50,632 bases of DNA from Bradyrhizobium jicamae (GTDB lineage Bacteria; Pseudomonadota; Alphaproteobacteria; Rhizobiales; Xanthobacteraceae), in contig NZ_LLXZ01000057.1 in assembly GCF_001440395.1 (NCBI RefSeq), positions 35,987 through 86,618 of the forward strand. Reading direction: 5' to 3'. Below are positions 26,300 through 34,412 of this stretch, in pieces. The notes beneath the pieces were generated by a model. The model searched no databases, was not told the DNA's origin, and worked only from the letters and a program-made list of their open reading frames with translations. The stretch's first letter is position 1. Every line of letters starts with the position of its first letter. The translations under genes and the position numbers were made by a program.

Positions 26300-26640
26300 T
26301 TTAAAGTGCTCCCGTAGAAGCGCGAGCCGTCCGATTGCCCTGCCTCCAATAGGGCGAGATGCTGGTCAGCCCACAAACAATCGATTTTCAGGGCACGCAG
26401 TTCCCGTAACTAAAGCAACGTTCCGCTGGAACAATTTGGACCGGGGCCGACAGAAACGACCACGGTAGCGCGCTTGCACGCACGATCATTTCTGGATGCG
26501 CTTATCTGCGGTGCGCAGGCCACCATCGCTTCAATCCTTGCGGGCTTAAGCAAGCCAGCACGCAGCTCGGTTTCGCTTCGCTCTTCCCATCCTGTGCACT
26601 GAAGCCTACAAGATGCGCATCTGCCAGCAGGGGTGAAGCA
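26300..26640. other. 341 bp between divergent small membrane gene and AraC gene
   Basis: Apart from the weak EcfG-type box at 26380-26404 (minus strand), I see no gene, repeat or hairpin with a U-tract. It should contain the promoters of the two divergent genes. Confidence 0.4.
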
Positions 26641-27537
26641 TTGGCGAACCAGATCTCGCGGGCTGACGAGGATGGCGAACGGCTGTTCGCGCGATCGGCC
26701 TTTTATGCGGAGTTCGCCCCGCCGGAGAGTCACAGCCGTCTTGTGGATTCGATCTACGTCCTGAAGGATTGCGGGCGACTGACGGCAAACCGCCTGGCAT
26801 TCGCCTCGCCCTTCAGGGAGCTCACCTTCAGCATTCGAGAACCGGCTTCGCCTGGTCTCGGGCGCAGCGGCAAGGTGGTTGTGAACGAACCCAACTTTGC
26901 GCATCGAAGGAAGGACCGGGCGTTTTTCGGCTGGATCATCGGCATCAAGTTCAAACCGAATTGGCCCTATCCGTTGCACGCCGAAGACCCCGTGATCGTC
27001 GCGTGTCAAAATTCCCTGGCGCGCGTCATCAGTGAAGGCCCATCGTCCCTCGCCATCCTTGCGCCCCTGGATCAGGTGCTGCTCGCGCTCTCCCGGCAGA
27101 CCCGACACGGATCGATCGCGAGCCGTGACTATTTCGATACACCGCACGACCGGGTTGCCCGTCTTGCAAGTCACGTCGGCGGTTCGGTGCGCACGCTGCA
27201 CCGGCGGATGAAGGCATCGACCGGCGTTGCGCCAAAGCGCTTCCTGGCCGTCCAGCGTTTCCGTCGTTCGGTTTACGAAATCGCGACCCGGAATGCCGGC
27301 CTGTCACTGGTCGCCTTCAATTTGGGCTTCTCGGATCAGGCTCACCTGACCAGGGAGTTTCAACGGCACGCCGGCGTCTCGCCCGGTGCATTCAAGCAGA
27401 CATGGCTCGGACGTCACGCGCGGGCTGTCCGATTTCTTCAAGACGCCGGCCCATCTGCGCGCCTAAGGATGGCGGTGTGGCCGTTCGAGGCCACGGCCCA
27501 TTCACCTTTGAAGAGACGGACGCGCCATCGAACCTAG
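26641..27537 (+). CDS. AraC-family transcription regulator
   Basis: The product has 298 residues. The DNA-binding domain lies at about residues 165-265, with two helix-turn-helix units (the second in LVAFNLGFSDQAHLTREFQR and the AGVSPGAFKQTW end). The N-terminal domain has no recognised ligand motif. The start is a TTG at 26641 preceded by CAGGGG. A short Arg-rich extension follows the HTH. The amidohydrolase and crotonase genes lie just downstream on the same strand and are its probable targets. Confidence 0.83.
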   Translation: MANQISRADEDGERLFARSAFYAEFAPPESHSRLVDSIYVLKDCGRLTANRLAFASPFRELTFSIREPASPGLGRSGKVVVNEPNFAHRRKDRAFFGWIIGIKFKPNWPYPLHAEDPVIVACQNSLARVISEGPSSLAILAPLDQVLLALSRQTRHGSIASRDYFDTPHDRVARLASHVGGSVRTLHRRMKASTGVAPKRFLAVQRFRRSVYEIATRNAGLSLVAFNLGFSDQAHLTREFQRHAGVSPGAFKQTWLGRHARAVRFLQDAGPSARLRMAVWPFEATAHSPLKRRTRHRT

Positions 27538-27575
27538 TCGCCGTCTCCTCCGCCGTTCGCTTCGGGAGATCCGAC

Positions 27576-28388
27576 ATGATCATCGATGCCTGGATGCAGC
27601 ATCCCAATACGGGGTGGATCGGCAATCCGATGTTCGATTCCTTGCGTCGGTGGCGACCCGGCAAGTGGTCGGAGAAGGCGCTTCCCATCCAGGATACGGT
27701 TGCCGAGATGGATCGCGCCGGCGTTTCCGTCGGCATGCTCTGCGCCTGGTACGGTCCGAACGGCCCAATGATCGGTAACGACGAAGTCGCACATTACTGC
27801 CGGGAATATCCAGATCGCTTCGTCGGCATTGCATCCGTCGATCTCTTTCGTCCCATGGAGGCGGTGCGTGAACTGAGGCTCAGGGTGAAGCGCGACGGCT
27901 TCAAGGGGTTACGCGTTCTGCCCTGGCTTTGGGGCCTGCCGCCGGACGACCGCCGCTACTACCCGTTGTTTGCCGAGTGCTGCGAGCTCGATATTCCCTT
28001 TTGCACGCAGGTCGGACATGCAGGGCCCCTGCGCGAGTCGGAGCCGGGACGGCCTATTCCCTATCTCGATCGCGTCGCGCTGGAATTCCCCGAGCTTCGC
28101 ATTCTCGGCGGCCACATCGGCGTGCCCTGGCTGGGCGAGATGCTCTCGCTGGTGATGAAGTATCCGAACGTCTTCATCGATACGTCGGCCTACAAGGCCA
28201 GCCGCTATCCATCCGAGCTGGTCGAGTACATGCGGGACAATGGCAGGCATCGGGTTCTGTTCGGATCGAACCACCCGTTCTGGCCCGCAGGCGAATGTAT
28301 CGCCGGGCTTGAACGACTCGACCTTGGCGAAGCCGCCCGGTCCGCATTTCTCGCTGATAACGCGCGGCGCCTGTTCAAGCTCGCCTGA
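27576..28388 (+). CDS. Amidohydrolase-2 (ACMSD-like) family protein with altered metal motifs
   Basis: The product has 270 residues. The TIM-barrel pattern of PF04909 is clear (FKGLRVLPWLWGLPPDDRRY, and GGHIGVPWLGEMLSL). The usual N-terminal HxH metal pair is replaced by AWMQH (residues 5-9), and the usual C-terminal GSD is GSNHPFW. His residues remain in QVGHAGP and GGHIG. GGGAG lies about eight bases before the ATG at 27576. The enzyme may be a decarboxylase, a hydrolase or a non-metal variant; it pairs with a crotonase 45 bp downstream. Confidence 0.82.
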   Translation: MIIDAWMQHPNTGWIGNPMFDSLRRWRPGKWSEKALPIQDTVAEMDRAGVSVGMLCAWYGPNGPMIGNDEVAHYCREYPDRFVGIASVDLFRPMEAVRELRLRVKRDGFKGLRVLPWLWGLPPDDRRYYPLFAECCELDIPFCTQVGHAGPLRESEPGRPIPYLDRVALEFPELRILGGHIGVPWLGEMLSLVMKYPNVFIDTSAYKASRYPSELVEYMRDNGRHRVLFGSNHPFWPAGECIAGLERLDLGEAARSAFLADNARRLFKLA

Positions 28389-28433
28389 CCCTTTGTTCTT
28401 CCGATCGCAACCCTGAACAGCGGAGTAGACCCG

Positions 28434-29231
28434 ATGCCGTGGACCATCGACCGCCGGCACCCTCACGTGGCCGTGGTGACCATGAACACCAACAAGGTCA
28501 ACGCACAAAACCCGGCCTTCTTCGCCGACCTTCATGCCGCGTTCGACCGCCTCGAAGCAGAATTTGCCGACTGCGCCGTCGTCCTGACCGGATCGGGCGC
28601 GGCATTCTCGGCCGGCCTCGACTTGGACCATCACTTTCCATTGTTCGCGAGCCGTTCGCTGAAGGAAATCGACGCCTGGTTCGAGGCTTACCGCGCGACG
28701 AACCTGCGCCTGTTCACGTACCCGAGGCCCACGGTCGCGGCCATCAACGGTCATGCCTATGCCGGCGGGCTGATCACGGCGCTGGATTGCGATCACCGCA
28801 TAGCTGCTGAAGGCCCGCTGCAATTCTCGCTGAACGAGGTGCCGATCGGCATCCCGATGCCGGCGGTCTATTGCGAAATCATCAAGCACGCCGTCGGTCC
28901 GCGCGCGGCCTTCGAGCTGACCCTGTTCGGTCAGATCTACGATCTCCCTGCCGCCAGCCGATCGGGGATTGTTCAAGAGACGACCGCACCGGATGCATTG
29001 CTGAATGCCGCCGTCGCCTGGGCCGCGCTGGTGCCGCCGGATTGCTATACCGCCTACGCCTTTTCGAAGCGCGCGCTACAGGCAACCACCATGGCAGCCA
29101 TCGACCAGGCCGGTCGCCTCGACCGGGATTGGCTGTCGCGCGGCATGTCCGATCCGGGAAGCATCCAGGCTCATGCACGGCGCTACCGGGAGCTGAAAGG
29201 CCGGGAGATCACGTGGCCTTTGCCGGTCTAA
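28434..29231 (+). CDS. Enoyl-CoA hydratase/isomerase (crotonase) family protein
   Basis: The product has 265 residues. The oxyanion-hole segments are GSGAAFSAGLDLDHHF and INGHAYAGGLITALDCDHRI. It begins MPWTIDRRHPHVAVVTMN with an ATG at 28434. Relative to the crotonase at 18197 it is clearly a different subgroup. It probably forms an operon with the amidohydrolase upstream. The CoA substrate is unknown. Confidence 0.84.
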   Translation: MPWTIDRRHPHVAVVTMNTNKVNAQNPAFFADLHAAFDRLEAEFADCAVVLTGSGAAFSAGLDLDHHFPLFASRSLKEIDAWFEAYRATNLRLFTYPRPTVAAINGHAYAGGLITALDCDHRIAAEGPLQFSLNEVPIGIPMPAVYCEIIKHAVGPRAAFELTLFGQIYDLPAASRSGIVQETTAPDALLNAAVAWAALVPPDCYTAYAFSKRALQATTMAAIDQAGRLDRDWLSRGMSDPGSIQAHARRYRELKGREITWPLPV

Positions 29232-29239
29232 GGCGGTGC

Positions 29240-29321
29240 GTAGGACGGGTAGAGCGCAGCGAAACCCATCCTCCATCTGCGCACGCGATTGATGTGTATC
29301 GCTACGCTCCACCCATCCTAC
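29240..29321. repeat. Intergenic palindrome family B, full copy
   Basis: GTAGGACGGGTAGAGCGCAG opens the left arm, and the right arm ends CTCCACCCATCCTAC. It lies just after the crotonase stop. Confidence 0.8.
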
Positions 29322-29492
29322 ATGCAACCTAACCGACGCACTGATCCTGCGGACAATGCCGGGCTAAACGGCCGGACTTCGACCGACACTGAAACAAAAA
29401 TTGATGGAACTTTCGAGAAAAACGGGGAAAAACCCAAATGCAGTCTTGATTTGCCTTCTTTCTTTTCGCGGGGCGCTTTGTGAGTAACGCGT

Positions 29493-29681
29493 ATGACCGA
29501 TCAACAATTGGCAATTCAGGCAATTGGCGAGGCCCAACTCATACTGGAAGAATATCTGCTACCCCGTCCTCAGAACAATGAGCGTATCCTCGACAAGCTG
29601 GTGGAAGTTCTCGAACGACCCGATGTGATGGCTGCTGTGAGCCGCTTGCAGCAGCGCAGTTGCTTCGAGGCGCCCAAATGA
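29493..29681 (+). CDS. Small helical hypothetical protein
   Basis: The product has 62 residues, predicted mostly helical (QAIGEAQLILEEYLLP, NNERILDKLVEVLERPDVMA), cytoplasmic, with one Cys. Its stop overlaps the ATG of the next gene (ATGA), which supports translational coupling and real expression. No family was recognised. Confidence 0.6.
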   Translation: MTDQQLAIQAIGEAQLILEEYLLPRPQNNERILDKLVEVLERPDVMAAVSRLQQRSCFEAPK

Positions 29682-30145
29682 GCAAGCAGCTTTCATCAAT
29701 GGCTCTGACGGCTTTCGTTGCGGCGCTGTTGTTGGGAATGCCCGAGGTGGAAGCAAAACAGCAATGCAGCGCCGCGATGCCGTCAAATCAGAACGGAAAA
29801 TGGTGGTCGTATCGTCTCATCGACGGACGAAAGTGCTGGTACGAAGGCAAGCCGGGATATTCGAAAGCCTTGTTGGAATGGCCCAAGGGCGCGTCCCCGC
29901 AACCGTCACCTAAGGACGTGCTGCCCAAGGCCGTGTCCGCGCAACCGTCGCGCAAAGATGACAGGGATGTCGCGAACATCGTCCCGGAGAAGCGCTTCAA
30001 TCCACTGGACGCGCAGGCCTGGGCGCCGAAGGAAGCCGTGCAAAATTGGGCACCGGAGGAAGCCGTGCAAGCGCGGACGCCGAATTACATCCCCGAGACC
30101 TTTGATGCGTTATGGAGCGGAAGGATCTGGCTTCTAGGTCGTTAA
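29678..30145 (+). CDS. Exported protein with a two-Cys WxYRx4RKCW motif
   Basis: The product has 155 residues. A signal peptide (1-25, ending VEAKQQ) precedes a short Cys-bounded module: Cys, 12 residues, then WSYRLIDGRKCWY. The rest is Pro/Ser/Lys-rich with a repeated AxAPKEAVQ/WAPEEAVQ unit. The same module occurs in the protein at 30328-31080. It is coupled to the small gene upstream by an ATGA overlap. Function unknown; a cell-envelope role is possible. Confidence 0.68.
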   Translation: MSKQLSSMALTAFVAALLLGMPEVEAKQQCSAAMPSNQNGKWWSYRLIDGRKCWYEGKPGYSKALLEWPKGASPQPSPKDVLPKAVSAQPSRKDDRDVANIVPEKRFNPLDAQAWAPKEAVQNWAPEEAVQARTPNYIPETFDALWSGRIWLLGR

Positions 30146-30210
30146 AAAGTTGATCTGCTGCGCGCCGTTTTCGCTTCAGCTTTTCTGTCCACTGATCTCT
30201 GTTGCTGAGC

Positions 30211-30245
30211 GCGCAGAATGAGTGGAGCGAAAGCGATACCCATTG
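30211..30245. repeat. Intergenic palindrome family B, degenerate half copy
   Basis: AATGAGTGGAGCGAAAGCGA followed by TACCCATTG resembles one arm of family B with several changes. Confidence 0.4.
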
Positions 30246-30327
30246 CCTCTTCGCGCGCGGCATCAACTGCACTTCAACGCGCCTGCCTTATCCCGATGCC
30301 CGCATAGGACAGCCACTGCACTTCGCA

Positions 30328-31080
30328 TCAATCGCGCAGCAGCACAGCTTCTCGAACGGTCCGGCTCGACCCCAGAACGGAGGCGAGGCCCAGCCCCATC
30401 AGCAGCACGCCAACCCAGGTTGCCGTCGAGTCCCGACCGTCATCGGCCGCCTCGGCGATGGGAGAGGCGACCGGCGTGGCTGAAGGTGCGGAAACGGCAA
30501 CGGCGTCGCTTGGGGCCGGGGCGGCTGCCAGAAGCGTCTCCGCGTCGAGCCGGCGCGGCGCGGGGTGGTCGGGCGTGAGTTGATCGGTCGCGCGGTTGTC
30601 GACGGCTGCCGGCGGCACGGTGGCCGCGGCCCCCGCAGCCGGGGCGGAAGCGGCATCAACCACGTTGAGCTCGGGAGCGGGCTGCGTCGGCTGAGACGTT
30701 TCCGCCGGTGCGGAGCGCAGCATCTCCGCACGCGCATCCATGACCGCCTTGTCGCGCCGCGCGACCTCATTCTCCTCGGGAACGGCGACACGAGGCTTCG
30801 CGGCGCGACGAACCTGCTTCACCGGCGCGGTCTCCTCGGCAGCCTGGAACCAGCATTTGCGGCGCCCCTCAGTACGATAGACCCAGCGTTGACCCTCCGC
30901 CGTCGACGTACCGGGCCGTGGCAAGCACTCCCTCTCCTTCTCCACGGGAGCAGGCTCAGCGGCTGTCTGGGGAGGAGAGACATTGAACAAGTCTGCAAGA
31001 GGATTCGAAGACGCAGGCGAAGTCGGGAGACCCGCGAGAAGCACAAGAACGGCGACGCAAAATCGCAGATGACCGGACAT
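30328..31080 (-). CDS. Exported Ala/Pro-rich protein with the same two-Cys motif and a C-terminal helix
   Basis: The product has 250 residues. A signal peptide (1-24) is followed by Cys, 13 residues, then WVYRTEGRRKCWF, the module seen in the protein at 29678. The centre is a long Ala/Pro/Glu-rich linker. A hydrophobic helix near the C-terminus (TWVGVLLMGLGLASVLG) could anchor it. The two genes converge, with a family B fragment between them. Function unknown. Confidence 0.66.
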   Translation of the reverse strand: MSGHLRFCVAVLVLLAGLPTSPASSNPLADLFNVSPPQTAAEPAPVEKERECLPRPGTSTAEGQRWVYRTEGRRKCWFQAAEETAPVKQVRRAAKPRVAVPEENEVARRDKAVMDARAEMLRSAPAETSQPTQPAPELNVVDAASAPAAGAAATVPPAAVDNRATDQLTPDHPAPRRLDAETLLAAAPAPSDAVAVSAPSATPVASPIAEAADDGRDSTATWVGVLLMGLGLASVLGSSRTVREAVLLRD

Positions 31081-31350
31081 GAGAATCCCAATGTTGTGCC
31101 CTCCCCCGCACGACCTTTGGCCGCGACCTCGGTCACAATGCGGCTCAAATCCGGCAAGGCGGTGGATTCATTCTGATCCGGATAACAACATCGTGGTCCC
31201 CATCCGCAGCCGCGCGGAACGCGTGCAAGATAGCTTCTTGTTGATCTCGAATCTCGATGGGTCATAGAAACTCGGTAAGTCACGTTGCATCGATGTGGCG
31301 GAACTGATCCCATGCGCTGCGGCACCTCAGACCGAAGCCGTTCCAATGAA

Positions 31351-31839
31351 TCAGATTTCGCAGTCGACTGAATTCAAAGCCTTGCGTAACCCACCGAACG
31401 CACTTAGCCGGCAGGATTCGGTGTTGCCGGCGGCCTTTCGCCGCTCAGAAACAGCAGTTCGCTTGATAGCGATGATCTCTGGTTTCGACTTGGGATGTGC
31501 CACGGTAGTGATCTTCTTTGATTTGGAATCCTTTGATCTGGAATCGTGTCGATGGCGGACGACCATCGGGGGCTCCGAAGAACCGACACTGATTTCCTCC
31601 AACGGAGAACTGCGCTCGTCGACTGGCGCAGGCTGCGCGGGGGCCTCGCTGCTCGCAGCGGCAATTTCAAGTCGATCAGCCTTCGCCAACGCAGCATGTG
31701 AATCGGAAATGCCTACGGTTGTCTCGGCAGCGGGCTCGACGACCGCTGCCGCACTACGCACCGGCGTTCTGAGTTCCATTGCCGCGAGTATTCCTACACC
31801 CAATGGGATGAGGAGGCCCACCAACACCATTCTCAGCAT
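31351..31839 (-). CDS. Membrane-anchored hypothetical protein
   Basis: The product has 162 residues. One N-terminal helix (MVLVGLLIPLGVGILAAM) is followed by an Ala/Glu/Ser/Lys-rich tail with a basic HRHDSRSKDSKSKK segment and two C-terminal Cys. GGAG lies seven bases before the ATG at 31839. Nothing indicates a function. Confidence 0.6.
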   Translation of the reverse strand: MLRMVLVGLLIPLGVGILAAMELRTPVRSAAAVVEPAAETTVGISDSHAALAKADRLEIAAASSEAPAQPAPVDERSSPLEEISVGSSEPPMVVRHRHDSRSKDSKSKKITTVAHPKSKPEIIAIKRTAVSERRKAAGNTESCRLSAFGGLRKALNSVDCEI

Positions 31840-32011
31840 GATGCTTCTCCACTTGTTCAGTGGTGGTGAAAATTCTCCGGTCTAATGCGGCAACTTGGCG
31901 GCGGTTCACGTAACAACTCGATCCACGTAGAGCCTGTTTGCCGACAGGGTTAACGTCGGCCCGGATGTTCCCGACGCGCGAACGTTCGCTTTGGCAATAC
32001 GGAGACAGTGA

Positions 32012-32092
32012 GCAGGATGGGTAGAGCGAAGCAAAACCCATCATCTCTCTACGCATGTGATTGATGGGTTTCGCTTCGCTCCACCCACCTGC
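32012..32092. repeat. Intergenic palindrome family B, full copy
   Basis: GCAGGATGGGTAGAGCGAAG opens the left arm and TTTCGCTTCGCTCCACCCAC closes most of the right arm. The outer ends are slightly diverged from the other copies. Confidence 0.78.
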
Positions 32093-32109
32093 GTGCGACT
32101 AAATCCGGG

Positions 32110-32667
32110 CTACGCTGGCTGACCGCCGATATTGAGCCAGCCAGTTTTCCGAAGAATGATCTCTGCCAGTTCCGCAGGCCTTTTGCCGTCCGTCGCTAGA
32201 ACGATGATGCCTTCGGCATCTTCGCTTGCCATGCGCCTTGCTTGCCGAATCGAGCGCTGTGCCTGTTCGTCTGCCCCAGAGCCGATCTCGCGCTGCGCAA
32301 GTCGTGCCAACAGCGTAGGCTCGGCAGCCTGCATGCGAACTACCGTAATCCGCGCTTCGGGTATGGCGGAAAGTATCCATCGTTTGTCAAAATGCAGGTG
32401 CATCATGACTCCCGACATGATCAGGCGCGTGTGTCCCAAGGCCCGGTATGTCGACCAGATCGCAGCCAGGTTGATGCTGCTGACGTCGATCGTGCCGGGC
32501 TGAATTCGATCAAGCTCGCTTGTATCGGGACGCGGGAACACCCTATCGAGTTCATCGGTCTCGATAACGGCATGCGCGACTTGGGCTGCGGCGAGTTGGG
32601 CACTCATTTCCCAACTCAGCGTCGATTTACCTACGCCGGCGGGCCCGGTAATCAGCAACAGTTGCAT
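32110..32667 (-). CDS. P-loop AAA/nucleoside-kinase-like ATPase
   Basis: The product has 185 residues. Walker A is GPAGVGKST (8-16) right at the N-terminus, as in small kinases of the shikimate/adenylylsulfate kinase type. A likely substrate Asp/Glu follows in ETDELDRVF. A lid-like Arg-rich region is present near AQREIGSGADEQAQRSIRQA. The ATG at 32667 follows GAGGTGG, and the upstream extension is not credible. The substrate is not known. Confidence 0.72.
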   Translation of the reverse strand: MQLLLITGPAGVGKSTLSWEMSAQLAAAQVAHAVIETDELDRVFPRPDTSELDRIQPGTIDVSSINLAAIWSTYRALGHTRLIMSGVMMHLHFDKRWILSAIPEARITVVRMQAAEPTLLARLAQREIGSGADEQAQRSIRQARRMASEDAEGIIVLATDGKRPAELAEIILRKTGWLNIGGQPA

Positions 32668-32787
32668 GCCACCTCGGCTTCCAATTTCGATCTCAGGGCG
32701 TCCAATGCACCGGGCGGCTTGGCAAGTCCAGCGCATTTGAACGTCCGCTTTCCACCAGACTTCGCTCGCAAGCACATGACCCCGCAT

Positions 32788-33255
32788 TTACTCCCACCGG
32801 ATCGCCATCTCGCTCGTCGGCCCCCATCCTAACCTTTCGTACAGCGGCCTGCCCTGCTTGGTCGAATGAAGGATCGCATAGCCAACGCGGAGTTCGCGCG
32901 CCCTCGCTTCGGCGAGCGCCATCAACCGCTTAGCCAGTCCCTTGCCGCGATGTTCGGGCTCGACGAAGACGTTGAGGATGTAAGCGCGCCGATGGTCGGC
33001 CGGATGGTTCGGATGCGGCGGCCAGTCGATGATCATCATGCCGAGGCCGGCGATCACCACGCCCGCCTCCTCGAGCATCCAGCCAAAGTAGCTGCCGTCG
33101 CCAAGCCGTGGTGCAAGCCATTGGTTGAAAGCTGCTGTCATCGGCCGCAGCGCTTCGCGCGTACGTCCGGACTCGGCAAACATCCGCTCGCGGTGCTCGC
33201 AGATCAATTTGAAATCGTGTTCTGCGACGGGTCTAGCTGTGATGGCCATCGGCAT
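32788..33255 (-). CDS. GNAT family N-acetyltransferase
   Basis: The product has 155 residues. The acetyl-CoA loop is EPEHRGKGLAKRLM, followed by the beta-bulge region GYAILHSTKQGRPLYERLGW, typical of GNAT. Met3 is an alternative start. It lies just upstream of the P-loop ATPase on the same strand. Substrate unknown. Confidence 0.88.
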   Translation of the reverse strand: MPMAITARPVAEHDFKLICEHRERMFAESGRTREALRPMTAAFNQWLAPRLGDGSYFGWMLEEAGVVIAGLGMMIIDWPPHPNHPADHRRAYILNVFVEPEHRGKGLAKRLMALAEARARELRVGYAILHSTKQGRPLYERLGWGPTSEMAIRWE

Positions 33256-33330
33256 CGTCTCAACGGCACGATGAACGGGTAGAGGCCAACGCCATACACG
33301 AAGGCGGCGGCTTTCGAGAGATTACGCAGT

Positions 33331-33363
33331 ACGCGGGGTTGGTAGAGCGCAGCGAAACCCATC
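33331..33363. repeat. Intergenic palindrome family B, half copy
   Basis: GGTAGAGCGCAGCGAAACCC (from 33341) matches the inner part of the left arm of family B. The right arm is missing. Confidence 0.55.
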
Positions 33364-33370
33364 ATGCGAA

Positions 33371-33832
33371 CTATCCCCGCAACTCCGCTTCGCGCGTAAA
33401 AAAGCTCGCCAGACGTTCATCTTCCACCATCTGGAAGCAAAGATGACACGGCTTCTTTTGATCGTACCAATGATGGAATTGAGTTAGAAATGCCTCCATG
33501 AGATCGAACATCTCGTCGCTCTTTTCCGTGACGAGAACGTCTGCGCGATCAACGACGATCACCAAGCCGTCATATCGATAAGCCAACGTGATGAGATCAT
33601 CGAGGAACTGAACCCATGAATGGCGGCCGTACGGGACATGCTCCAGTCCCAGCACCGCGCCGAGAGGATCGGCGAGAGTGGCCGACTCTCTTCCGCCATC
33701 CAGATAATTCCAGTAAGCGAATTTGACGCCGACCTTCCTGGCAGCCCCAACTTGCTCTTCCAGAAATTGGCTGGATGTGTCGGTCCGCACGAAGTGCACA
33801 CAGTGCGTGGCCGGGCGGTGTAGTCCATGCAT
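33371..33832 (-). CDS. Hypothetical cytoplasmic protein, about 153 residues
   Basis: The product is a compact globular protein without signal or membrane segment, rich in aromatic and acidic residues (SWVQFLDDLITLAYRYDGLV, TQFHHWYDQKKPCHLCFQM). A His/Cys-containing C-terminal part (CHLC) could bind a metal, but spacing alone is weak evidence. The ATG at 33832 has a G-rich stretch about ten bases upstream. The look is that of a conserved protein, but I do not recognise the family. Confidence 0.55.
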   Translation of the reverse strand: MHGLHRPATHCVHFVRTDTSSQFLEEQVGAARKVGVKFAYWNYLDGGRESATLADPLGAVLGLEHVPYGRHSWVQFLDDLITLAYRYDGLVIVVDRADVLVTEKSDEMFDLMEAFLTQFHHWYDQKKPCHLCFQMVEDERLASFFTREAELRG

Positions 33833-34017
33833 CGGGCCCCCTCTGTGTCACGGTCTCCGTCATAAGGTTACACGGTTTCTAGTGATCTGTCGGCGGCTCA
33901 CCGTCTGACCATTGAGGCGCTATCGACCGCTTTCGCGAAAACATCCGTCGGATGATCGCAAGCATCACAACTGCGCCGCGCGAGGACACCCGCGAAGAGG
34001 ATCGAGCAGTCAGCAAC

Positions 34018-34102
34018 GTCGGATGGGGTAGAGCGCAGCGAAACCCATGACCTCATCCCGTGCACGTGGTTGATGTGTATCGCTGCGCTCCACCCATCCT
34101 AC
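34018..34102. repeat. Intergenic palindrome family B, full copy
   Basis: GTAGAGCGCAGCGAAACCCA on the left is matched by TATCGCTGCGCTCCACCCAT on the right. It is the rightmost copy seen in the window. Confidence 0.78.
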
Positions 34103-34227
34103 GGGCTCCGACTGATAGACCGCGGCGTGCCTGCTGCCGGTATGGGGTGCGAGATTCTCCGATGTGCGCTTGCACATCGTAGTTCTTCGCTCCGCGCCGC
34201 CCCGGAATGACGGGCAAGGAACCCCCG

Positions 34228-34243
34228 TTAACCCTTTGCTAAC
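34228..34243 (+). promoter_or_regulatory. CtrA-like binding site upstream of flhA
   Basis: TTAA-CCCTTTG-CTAAC fits TTAA-N7-TTAAC with one mismatch. CtrA is known to control flagellar genes in alphaproteobacteria, and ctrA itself is 7 kb away in this window. Confidence 0.5.
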
Positions 34244-34247
34244 CATA

Positions 34248-34270
34248 CACCCGGCAAATATTGCCGGGTG
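34248..34270. promoter_or_regulatory. Perfect inverted repeat in the flhA upstream region
   Basis: CACCCGGCAA and TTGCCGGGTG flank a three-base centre. There is no U-tract after it, so it is more likely an operator or leader hairpin than a terminator. Confidence 0.45.
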
Positions 34271-34412
34271 AAGTCGAGTGTCGTCGGCCGCGTAAAACGG
34301 GAGGAACCCCGTGGACGCCAGTGCGGTACCTCACTTTCGAACCGGCGGCCCTTCGGCCGCCGCGAAGACGCATGGCGCCCGCGGGCGTCAGTCGCGGGGG
34401 GAAGCGGCTACC

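Larger units (their letters stand above)
33833..34412. other. 580 bp upstream of flhA without a gene
   Basis: This stretch holds a full family B palindrome (34018-34102), a CtrA-like box (34228-34243) and a perfect 23-bp inverted repeat (34248-34270), each listed separately. A GTG at 34311 could extend FlhA by 34 residues but is not preferred. Nothing else was found. Confidence 0.6.
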
